In this document: positions 7,223-13,587 of the stretch, one piece after another
Position numbering within the stretch: the stretch's first letter is position 1
Layout: each line of letters starts with the position of its first letter
Assembly (NCBI GenBank): GCA_945876515.1
Contig: CAMCPF010000028.1
Span: 1 to 13,786 of the forward strand
Origin: Candidatus Kuenenia stuttgartensis
GTDB taxonomy: Bacteria > Planctomycetota > Planctomycetia > Pirellulales > UBA1268
Direction of reading: 5' to 3'
DNA length: 13,786 nucleotides
Position numbers and translations under genes: made by a program
The notes under the pieces: generated by a model
What the model was told of the DNA's origin: nothing
Seen by the model: the letters and a program-made list of their open reading frames with translations, nothing else
Databases searched by the model: none

Positions 7223-7244
7223 GTCTGAAACCAAGCCCGGTCAA
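7215..7244 (-). promoter_or_regulatory. Sigma70-type promoter for the toxin-antitoxin operon
   Basis: On the minus strand TTGACC (7239-7244) is followed after 18 nt by TACAGT (7215-7220). This is 5/6 and 4/6 of the -35 and -10 consensus. Transcription would start near 7208, about 80 nt before the toxin GTG. The -10 overlaps the dyad at 7202-7222. Confidence 0.5.
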
Positions 7245-7287
7245 TGGCCCGTCCAGAACCATTGTCCAACTGATGAGCGGGTCGTGA

Positions 7288-7302
7288 GCCACCTCGGGTG
7301 GC
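7288..7302. other. Palindromic hairpin at the edge of repeat copy 2
   Basis: GCCACC (7288-7293) and GGTGGC (7297-7302) form a perfect 6-bp stem around TCG. The right arm lies in the 66-bp repeat. In copy 1 the left arm is replaced by the hicA remnant, so the palindrome is complete only here. It may be the true end of the dispersed element. Confidence 0.45.
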
Positions 7303-7358
7303 GCTCTGGCTGCTGGGGGCTGGTCATGAAACGCGTGCTTTCCCGGCTGTGGCGGCTT
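7293..7358 (+). repeat. 66-bp direct repeat, copy 2
   Basis: This is the partner of 6392-6457, with 61/66 identical positions and the same orientation. It lies upstream of the toxin-antitoxin promoter and is followed by a run of seven or more T. Together the two copies bracket an 835-bp segment that contains exactly the toxin-antitoxin operon and its promoter. No open reading frame is shared intact by the copies, so it looks like a non-coding dispersed repeat rather than a gene. Confidence 0.85.
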
Positions 7359-7408
7359 TTTTTGAGCCTTGGCGCAGACCATCCCCGAGTCCGGCCTCAG
7401 GGAATCGC

Positions 7409-7516
7409 TCAGAGGCTGTGGATGTCGATCACGTGCGGCTCGTCAGGCGATGCTTGAAAGGCATCGCGATCGTGGTGCACCTGCACGAGCTTGTGGAGCG
7501 GTGTCTTCGCGGGGTG
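7409..7516 (-). pseudogene. Possible C-terminal gene fragment, family not recognised
   Basis: A 35-codon minus-strand frame bounded by stops reads HPAKTPLHKLVQVHHDRDAF then QASPDEPHVIDIHSL. The residue mix is protein-like (charged, few Pro/Arg/Ser runs), unlike the other frames over this stretch. There is no plausible start, and nothing continues it upstream in any frame, so it would be the tail of a broken gene. I do not recognise the family. Confidence 0.25.
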
Positions 7517-7582
7517 TCAACGCTCGTACCAGCGGGACGGCGCGGGGCCTCCATATGGGCGGAGGCGGGGCCTCACCAGCCG

Positions 7583-7777
7583 GAGCTCACCTCCGACATC
7601 GACTTCTGGATTTGCGACACCGCAGAGAACCTGGGCCGATGCGACACGGCTCTGCAGAAACTCGATGCCGCCTGGGGCCCCACCGAACAGGATTGGAGGC
7701 CGGTCGCCGAGCAGCCAGGGTGGCTGGAACCCGGCGGCCCGCTGGCAGTCGATTCAGAAGACAATCGGCTGGGCCGA
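7583..7777 (+). pseudogene. Possible nucleotidyltransferase-like gene fragment
   Basis: About 65 codons on the plus strand have protein-like composition, with Asp/Glu-rich residues and G-rich first codon positions: ELTSDIDFWICDTAENLGRC, then DTALQKLDAAWGPTEQDWRP. 'TSDIDFW' followed by 'AEN..R...AL' resembles the start of minimal nucleotidyltransferase-fold proteins, several of which belong to toxin-antitoxin systems. No credible start or conserved remainder is present, and the frame degenerates on both sides. This is a weak inference, offered so the region is not read as empty. Confidence 0.25.
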
Positions 7778-7890
7778 GGCACAGGCGAACGCCAGGCGGA
7801 ACACGCCTGCGGCCTGCATCGCGTAAGAACGGCGCAAGCGCTAAAAATTGCGGTCCGGTCAACGGCACTTTTGCCGGCTGGACTTCGGGG

Positions 7891-9297
7891 CTACCGCGGC
7901 GGCAGGTCGCAGCGGCTGCCGAAGGCGCCGCGGGCCGTGATCGCCGTCGCCACCTCGGGGGTGACGAGCTCCTGCCAGGAGGGATCGCCCGAGCAGAGCC
8001 GGTCGCGGACCTCGTCGCTCGAATAGGTCCGCAAGGTCGCGGGATCGCACTCCAGCCCGCGGACGAGACCGTTGGCCCGGAGGTGCTCGAGCAGGTGCGT
8101 GAGGTGCGGGGCCACGCGGAGCGTGTCGGCCGTCACGACGCCGCCGTCGATGGCGTCGCGGGTGGGATGCACGTAGAGCCGGGCCGCGTGGGCGAATAGC
8201 CGGCCGAAGGCCTCGAGGATCCCGCCGCCCAACCGGGCATAGTGCCGCTCGTCGAACACCGCCCGCAACAGCGGCACCCCCAGGACGAACCCGGTGCGCG
8301 ACACGTGGCGGGCGGCCAGGTAGGCGGCCAGGTCGTGAAAGGCGCCCAGCGCGCTCACGAGCACCATCTTGCCGGCCGCCGCGATCAGCTCGACCCGGTC
8401 GAGGAAGTCGGCATCGGCCTCACGCGGGCCGCCGCGGAGGCTCGTGGTCGAAATCTCCAAGAGTTCGGCGACGTCGGTCGCCCCGTCGGCTGTGAAGGCC
8501 GCTTTCGCCCGTTCGAGCATTTCGAGGTTCAGCCGCGTGACCGGGGCGAAGCGGCCCCGCTCCACGAGCAGGCACTTCTTCCGCACCGCCTCGGCGGCGA
8601 GCGCTGGCCGGCCGGCCACGTCGAAGAGCACGGCCGGAGTGTAGCCGCGGTGCACCAGGCCCAGCGACAGCAGGCGGTTGTCGGCGCCCGGGAAGGCCGG
8701 GCCACGCACGGCCAGCGAGTCGATCTCGATCCGCTCGGGGCCGATCTCGTCGAGGAGGGAGTCGATCATCGTGGCGGGCTCCCGCCAGTGCATCAGGGCG
8801 GCATGGGCGACGTTCACGCCCAGCCGGCCCACCGCCTCCTGCTGGAGCGGGTTGGTGGGGTCGAGCAGCCGGATATGGAGCACCAGATCGCTTGGCTCGG
8901 CGCGGAAGGCATGCTGGAAGCGGATCGCGACCCAGCCATGACAGTCGTTGCCGCCGGAGAAGGAGCGGGCCGCCACGGTGTCGGCGAAGGCGAAGAATCG
9001 CGTCCGCTCGCCGCGGGCGGGGTCGAGCCGCTCCCGCAGGAGCGAGAACTCGTGGTCGATCATCTCTTCGACCCGCTCCCGCGACACGTACCGCGGCGCC
9101 TTGCCGTAGATCGCGTCACTGAAGGTCATGTCGTAGGCCGACATGGTCTTGGCGACCGTGCCGGCCGCGCCGCCCACCGAGAAGAACCAGCGGGCCACCT
9201 CCTGGCCGGCGCCGATCTCGGCGAACGTGCCGTAGACGGCAGGGTCGAGGTTGAGCGCCAGCGCCCGCTCGGCGGTCGGGTCGATCGAGCGGTGCAT
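7891..9297 (-). CDS. Conserved 468-residue protein of unknown function, linked to the phosphate transporter
   Basis: This is a soluble-looking protein with no signal peptide or membrane segments. Its strongest feature is an N-terminal block: EIGAGQEVARWFF (27-39), VGGAAGTVAKTMSAYDM (41-57) and SDAIYGK (60-66). Further blocks are SGGNDCHGWVAIRFQ (114-128), LLDPTNPLQQEAVGRLGVN (144-162), YTPAVLFD (219-226) and a C-terminal YSSDEVRDRL (425-434). I recall near-full-length relatives in Planctomycetes and Bacteroidetes carrying inconsistent automatic names, so I give none. ATG 9297 is chosen over GTG 9315 because GGAG precedes it with a 7-nt gap. The gene begins 26 bp after the phosphate transporter stop on the same strand, so the two are probably co-transcribed. 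The sequence itself shows no catalytic signature I can name. Confidence 0.7.
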   Translation of the reverse strand: MHRSIDPTAERALALNLDPAVYGTFAEIGAGQEVARWFFSVGGAAGTVAKTMSAYDMTFSDAIYGKAPRYVSRERVEEMIDHEFSLLRERLDPARGERTRFFAFADTVAARSFSGGNDCHGWVAIRFQHAFRAEPSDLVLHIRLLDPTNPLQQEAVGRLGVNVAHAALMHWREPATMIDSLLDEIGPERIEIDSLAVRGPAFPGADNRLLSLGLVHRGYTPAVLFDVAGRPALAAEAVRKKCLLVERGRFAPVTRLNLEMLERAKAAFTADGATDVAELLEISTTSLRGGPREADADFLDRVELIAAAGKMVLVSALGAFHDLAAYLAARHVSRTGFVLGVPLLRAVFDERHYARLGGGILEAFGRLFAHAARLYVHPTRDAIDGGVVTADTLRVAPHLTHLLEHLRANGLVRGLECDPATLRTYSSDEVRDRLCSGDPSWQELVTPEVATAITARGAFGSRCDLPPR

Positions 9298-9323
9298 CGC
9301 CGTGCTCCGGGGCACCGAGGCCG

Positions 9324-10928
9324 CTAGCCGGTAAACAGCGTAGCCAGCCAGTACAGGCCGCCGGAGAGCGCCATTGCCACCGGCAGCGTCAGGATCCAGG
9401 CCAGGGCGATCTCGCGGACGGTCTCAGGCTGAATGCCCGACTTGTTGGCCCACATGGTGCCGGCCACGCCGCTGGAGAGCACGTGGGTCGTGCTCACCGG
9501 GAGGCCGCCCACGTCGGCCAAGCCGATCGTGGTCGCCGCCACGAGCTCGGCCGCGGCGCCCTGCGCGTAGGTCAGGTGGGTCTTGCCGATCTTCTCGCCG
9601 ACCGTGACCACGATCCGCTGCCAGCCCACCATCGTGCCCAGGCCGAGGCAGAGCGCGACGCCCATCTTGACCCACTCCGGCACGTACTCCACCGGGGCCG
9701 AGAGCTTCCCCGCCAGGCTCTTGAGCACCTTGCGGCGGTCTTCGGCCATCCGGTCGCCGAAGGTGTGGACGAGCGTCCGCACGGAGGCACCGAGCTCCAC
9801 CAAGTGGGTGCGGAGCTGCCAGCGGCCCTCGTCGTCGAGTTCATGGAAGTTCTCCTTGCCGTCGAGGGTGGCCACCACCTGCCGGGCCAGCGGCAAGGGA
9901 TCGAGCGTGGCCAGCACGGCGTCGGCGCGGGGGTGGGGATCGAAGACCTTGTCCACCATGCTCTGCGGCTCGAACAAATCGAACGTGGAGTAGGGCTCGA
10001 TCGAGGCGGCGACGGCCCGATCCTTCTCGAACTCGAGCGCCTTGGGGTCTTTCAACAGTTCCTCGACCCGGGTCGTCGCCAGATGCTCGGCCTTGAGGGC
10101 CTCCATCACCTTGACGATGCCGGGATCGGCCAACTCCTGCTCGAGCTGCTTGGCGGCCGCCACCGTGGCGGAGACCTGCTCCTGGCTCGAGCCCATGTTG
10201 AGCGCGTAGGCGGCCGGCACGATGCCGATCAGGACGAGCATGATCAGGCCCATGCCCTTCTGACCGTCATTGGAACCGTGGGCGAAGCTGACACCGGTGC
10301 AGGTGCCGATCAGGATCCCACGGATCCACCACGGCGGAGGGCTGTCGTCCTTGGGCGGCTCGTAAAGCTCCTTGGCCGGCACGAGCTTTTGCAGCAGGAG
10401 CAGGAGTCCCGCCGCCAGACCAAAGCCGATCAGGGGGGAGAAAAGCAGGGCTGCGCCGACCTCCGAGGCCTTGTGCCAGTTGATCCCCTTGGAGAGGCTG
10501 CCGTGCTCCAGCCAGGCGTTCATCATGCCCACGCCCATGATCGATCCGATCAGCGAGTGCGAGCTCGAGGCGGGCAGACCGCGGTACCAGGTGGCAAAGT
10601 TCCAGATGATCGCCGCCAGGAGGAGCGCCAGCACCATCGCCAGCCCCTTGCCGGTCTTGATGTTGACCAGCAGATCCACCGGCAGGAGGTGCACGATGCT
10701 GAAGGCCACGCCGATCCCGCCGGCGTGGACGCCGATGAAGTTCCAGATTCCCGACCAGACGACCGCGGGCGTGGGCTTGAGCGACTTGGTGTAGATCACC
10801 GTCGCCACGGCGTTGGCCGTGTCGTGGAAGCCGTTGATGCACTCGAAGCCGAAGGCGATAGCGAGGGCCACGATGAGCAAGACGATCTGGCCCGTGGAGA
10901 GCGTGCCGATCGCGTCAAAAAATTCCAT
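9324..10928 (-). CDS. pit: PiT-family inorganic phosphate transporter
   Basis: This 534-residue inner-membrane protein is a low-affinity phosphate (metal-phosphate) symporter. The duplicated PiT signatures are both present: GFHDTANAVAT (33-43) in the N-half and VGGLPVSTTHVLSSG (473-487) in the C-half. SSSHSLIG (121-128) and HGSNDGQKGMG (217-227) complete the pore motifs. A long hydrophilic, mostly helical segment of about 175 residues (245-420) separates the two membrane halves; it is charged and probably cytosolic. The C-terminal membrane half follows from about 421. The ATG at 10928 has no strong RBS, but the N-terminus MEFFDAIGTLSTGQIVLLIV leads directly into helix 1. The 468-residue conserved gene follows 26 bp downstream. 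The PiT partner often seen elsewhere, a PhoU-like DUF47 protein, is not in the window. Confidence 0.93.
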   Translation of the reverse strand: MEFFDAIGTLSTGQIVLLIVALAIAFGFECINGFHDTANAVATVIYTKSLKPTPAVVWSGIWNFIGVHAGGIGVAFSIVHLLPVDLLVNIKTGKGLAMVLALLLAAIIWNFATWYRGLPASSSHSLIGSIMGVGMMNAWLEHGSLSKGINWHKASEVGAALLFSPLIGFGLAAGLLLLLQKLVPAKELYEPPKDDSPPPWWIRGILIGTCTGVSFAHGSNDGQKGMGLIMLVLIGIVPAAYALNMGSSQEQVSATVAAAKQLEQELADPGIVKVMEALKAEHLATTRVEELLKDPKALEFEKDRAVAASIEPYSTFDLFEPQSMVDKVFDPHPRADAVLATLDPLPLARQVVATLDGKENFHELDDEGRWQLRTHLVELGASVRTLVHTFGDRMAEDRRKVLKSLAGKLSAPVEYVPEWVKMGVALCLGLGTMVGWQRIVVTVGEKIGKTHLTYAQGAAAELVAATTIGLADVGGLPVSTTHVLSSGVAGTMWANKSGIQPETVREIALAWILTLPVAMALSGGLYWLATLFTG

Positions 10929-11050
10929 GGTGGCCGGTTCCGGGGCGTCCTGCTGGAAAGCCGTTAACGTAGGGCGTTATCGGGGGGTGAACAAGCGGCT
11001 GCAGGGGGCACATGAAAATTTCACACTGGCCAGGTGAGGTGAGTCGCGGA

Positions 11051-11080
11051 TGAACAGAAACGGGGGCCACCGCGTAGAAT
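11051..11080 (+). promoter_or_regulatory. Candidate promoter for the LRAT-domain gene
   Basis: TGAACA (11051-11056) and TAGAAT (11075-11080) are 4/6 and 5/6 of the sigma70 boxes with an 18-nt spacer. They lie in the 210-bp divergent gap between the phosphate transporter and the LRAT gene. The predicted start is about 50 nt before the ATG at 11139. The match is moderate. Confidence 0.35.
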
Positions 11081-11138
11081 CCTGGCGATTTTGCGGCCCT
11101 AAGTAGGCCCTCGATTGAAGGCGTGGGAGACGCTGCAG

Positions 11139-11579
11139 ATGGCAGTTGGGGAGCGAATAGAGGTGCGGCGGTGGCTGGCCGGCACGGTCGTCGCCTACTG
11201 GCATCACGGCGTCGACATGGGCGACGGCACGGTCGTCCATGCCCGGCCCCACGACTTCCGCAACCCCTTCGGTGGCGGCAGCGTGGTGCGGACCTCGCTC
11301 GAGGAGTTCGCCGACGGCCAGCAGGTGCGGCCGACGATCGAGCCGCTGGCCACGTTTCCGCCCGAGGAAGTCGCCCGGCGGGCGGCTGCCCTCGTGGGCC
11401 GCGACGGCTATTGCCCCGTGGTCGCCAACTGCGAGCATTTTGCCACCTGGTGTGCCACGGGCGAGCGCCGCAGCCGGCAGGTCGAGGCGGTGATGCGGCG
11501 GGTCGTGACGGTGGCGGCCACGGTGGTGGCCGGCATCGTCGCCCTTCGCGGCGGCCGCGTCATGGCCCGAGGTCGCTAA
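11139..11579 (+). CDS. LRAT-domain (NlpC/P60-superfamily) protein with C-terminal membrane helix
   Basis: This 146-residue protein belongs to the permuted papain-like fold shared by lecithin:retinol acyltransferase, H-REV107 phospholipases and many bacterial proteins. The start MAVGERIEVRRW gives the first strand. Next comes YWHHGVDMGDGTVVH (20-34) with the catalytic His (His22 or 23) and second polar His34. The nucleophile motif is NCEHFATWC (97-105) with Cys98. Residues 122-137 (VVTVAATVVAGIVALR) form a single membrane helix, the same layout as tail-anchored LRAT enzymes. ATG 11139 is chosen over the TTG at 11115 because GGGAGA precedes it with an 8-nt gap. Likely activity is thiol acyl transfer or lipid/peptide hydrolysis; the substrate is unknown. 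It is divergent from pit and converges on the ATPase gene with a 6-bp gap. Confidence 0.8.
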   Translation: MAVGERIEVRRWLAGTVVAYWHHGVDMGDGTVVHARPHDFRNPFGGGSVVRTSLEEFADGQQVRPTIEPLATFPPEEVARRAAALVGRDGYCPVVANCEHFATWCATGERRSRQVEAVMRRVVTVAATVVAGIVALRGGRVMARGR

Positions 11580-11585
11580 GCCGGG

Positions 11586-13544
11586 TCAGTAGTCGGTCAG
11601 GCTGCCCGGCCGCCACGAGACCCGCAGGGCGTTCAAGACGGCGGCCACGTCGATCGCCTCCTGCACGAGTGCGCCGGCCGCCGGTGGCAGCAGGCCCGCG
11701 GCGGCGAATCCCATGCCCACCAGGCTCGCAGCCATGCCGCCGACGGCGCTTTCGAGCGCGATCGACCGCATGCGGCGGGCGATGTGAAACAACTCGTCGA
11801 TCCGCTCGAGCGACTGGTCCATCACGACCGCCCCGGCCGCCTCGCCCGTGACGTCGCTGGCAGTGCCGATCGCGATCCCGACGGTGGCGGCGGCGAGCGC
11901 CGGCGCGTCGTTGATGCCGTCGCCCACGAACAGGGTCGGCGCCTGCCTCACCGCCTCCTCGACGATCGCGAGCTTGCCCTCGGGCGGAACCTCGGCGTGG
12001 ACCTCGTCGATCCCCACCATCTCGGCGAGCCAGCGGACCTCGCTCTCGCGGTCGCCCGAGACGAGCATCACCCGCGAGAGGCCGTGGGCGGGCTGGAGGT
12101 GGTCGATGAAGGGCCGGCCGTCGGCCCGCGGCGAATCGTGAAACCGGAGCACCGCGGCGGCCTCGCCATCCACCACCACCACGCACTCCAGCCCCCCGGC
12201 CTGCGGCGGCAGCCGGGCCCCACCGGCCGGATCGCGGGCGGCGAGCTTGTGGCGGCTGGTGATCGCGACGGCGTGCCCGCGGCCCGTGGGGGCGATCACG
12301 CGGCCCACGAGCCCCTGCCCCGGCTTCTCGGCCACCTCCTCGACCTGGCCGCGGGCGAGCGACCGCTCCGCGGCGGCCGCGACCACCGCCGCCGCCAGCG
12401 GATGCCGGGAATACTGCTCCAGGCTCGCGGCCAGCGCGAGCGCGTCATCGGCCGGCCGAGACGAGACGGCGATCACGTCGGTCAGTCGCGGCTCGCCGTA
12501 GGTGAGCGTGCCGGTCTTGTCGAAGATCGCGGTCCGGCAGGTGTCGAGCCGCTCGAGTACGGCCGGGTCGCGGATCACGATTCCCCGCTTGGCCGCCAGC
12601 GAGACGGCGCCGATGATCGCCACCGGAATCGCGATCAAGAGCGGGCATGGGGTGGCCACGACGAGCACCGCCAGGAACCGCGTCGGGCTGCCGCTGGCCC
12701 ACCAGGCGGCCACCGCCACGGCGAGTGCCAGCGGCGTGTACAGGGCCCCGAGCGAATCGGCCAGCCGTCGCAGTCGGGGGCGGCGCGACTCGCTCGTCTC
12801 GAGCACCGCCATGATCTTGGCGTAGCGGCTGTCGGCGGCCACGCGGTCGGCGCGGATCTCGAGGGCCGACTCGCCGTTGATCGCCCCGGACAACACGGCC
12901 GAGCCCGGGGCCTTGGGTGTGCGATAGGGCTCCCCCGTGAGGTAGCTTTCGTCCATCGTGCCGCGGCCGGAGATGACCGTGCCGTCCACCGGGCAGATCT
13001 CGTGCGGCAACACGATGACCAGATCCCCGACCACGACCTCGGCCAGCGGCACGTCGACGGGCTGGCCGTCGGCCTTGCGGTGGGCCAGCGACGGCATCCG
13101 GCGGGCCAGCGCCGCGAGCACGTCGCCAGCCCGGCTCACCGCCCGGCGCTCGAGCGCCTCGCCGCCCGAGAGCATCAGCACCACGAGCACGCCGGCCAGG
13201 TATTCCCCCAGGAGGATGCTCGTGACGATCGAGATTCCGGCCAGGAGATCAGAGCCGAAGGTGCCGGTGACGAGCTTGCCCGCCAGGTCGCCCACGAGCG
13301 GGATCCCGCCGATCAGGAGCATCAGCACCAGCGGTAGGTCGGCGAGCACGAGCCCCCGGCCTGGGAACAGTCGGCTCGGGTCGAGCGGCCCCAGCGACAC
13401 GGGCCGCGCGGCCGCGCCCGACCAGTGGATCACGGCCCAGGCCGCGAGCGCGAGCACGGCGCCGCCGGCGATCAGTTCCGTGACGGGTAGCCGGTGCCAG
13501 ACGGATAAGCGAGCGGCGCCGGCAGCGGGCTGGAGGGCGGTCAT
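11586..13544 (-). CDS. P1B-type metal-transporting ATPase with TPC motif
   Basis: This 652-residue inner-membrane pump has every P-type signature: actuator TGEP (203-206), phosphorylated Asp342 in DKTGTLT (342-348), nucleotide-domain SRHPLAAAV (379-387) with the P1B-specific His-Pro, and hinge VGDGINDAPALA (540-551). The transmembrane metal site is ATPCPLL (297-303), a TPC variant rather than the CPC of copper and zinc/cadmium pumps. TPC is the mark of the P1B-5-like group, linked in the literature to nickel/iron export. No N-terminal heavy-metal domain and no C-terminal hemerythrin domain is present. Membrane helices lie near 22-40, 63-87, 100-125, 265-315 and 600-643. The start is ATG 13544; the frame is open farther upstream only because it overlaps miaE. 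It follows miaE by 43 bp on the same strand, so co-transcription is likely. The metal substrate is inference. Confidence 0.88.
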   Translation of the reverse strand: MTALQPAAGAARLSVWHRLPVTELIAGGAVLALAAWAVIHWSGAAARPVSLGPLDPSRLFPGRGLVLADLPLVLMLLIGGIPLVGDLAGKLVTGTFGSDLLAGISIVTSILLGEYLAGVLVVLMLSGGEALERRAVSRAGDVLAALARRMPSLAHRKADGQPVDVPLAEVVVGDLVIVLPHEICPVDGTVISGRGTMDESYLTGEPYRTPKAPGSAVLSGAINGESALEIRADRVAADSRYAKIMAVLETSESRRPRLRRLADSLGALYTPLALAVAVAAWWASGSPTRFLAVLVVATPCPLLIAIPVAIIGAVSLAAKRGIVIRDPAVLERLDTCRTAIFDKTGTLTYGEPRLTDVIAVSSRPADDALALAASLEQYSRHPLAAAVVAAAAERSLARGQVEEVAEKPGQGLVGRVIAPTGRGHAVAITSRHKLAARDPAGGARLPPQAGGLECVVVVDGEAAAVLRFHDSPRADGRPFIDHLQPAHGLSRVMLVSGDRESEVRWLAEMVGIDEVHAEVPPEGKLAIVEEAVRQAPTLFVGDGINDAPALAAATVGIAIGTASDVTGEAAGAVVMDQSLERIDELFHIARRMRSIALESAVGGMAASLVGMGFAAAGLLPPAAGALVQEAIDVAAVLNALRVSWRPGSLTDY

Positions 13545-13587
13545 CAGATTCCGGTGGCTTCGCCGGGAGTGCCGAGGGCCCGTGGCG

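Larger units (their letters stand above)
7359..7890. other. 532-bp degenerate intergenic region
   Basis: Between repeat copy 2 and the stop of the conserved 468-residue gene I see no intact gene on either strand, apart from the two fragments listed separately. It opens with a T-run. A 5-bp hairpin CGGCA/TGCCG around CTTT lies at about 7863-7876, just past the 3' end of the minus-strand gene that stops at 7891. Without a U-run this is at most a weak terminator. The long plus-strand open frames here start inside the repeat and continue antisense into the neighbouring gene, so they are not credible. Confidence 0.5.

Noticed and set aside
7542..7574. Short repeat GCGGGGCCTC (7542-7551 and 7565-7574) with a GCCTCC/GGAGGC inverted pair
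   Set aside because: Ten bases in very G+C-rich DNA with no neighbouring gene to regulate; likely chance.
7298..8026. 242-codon plus-strand open frame starting in repeat copy 2
   Set aside because: It starts inside the repeat and ends antisense to the 468-residue gene. Only the 7583-7777 part looks protein-like, and that is reported as a possible fragment.
9483..10967. 494-codon open frame on the plus strand
   Set aside because: It is antisense to the PiT transporter, whose motifs are unambiguous.
11784..13337. 517-codon open frame on the plus strand
   Set aside because: It is antisense to the P1B ATPase; shadow composition (His/Arg/Gly-rich).
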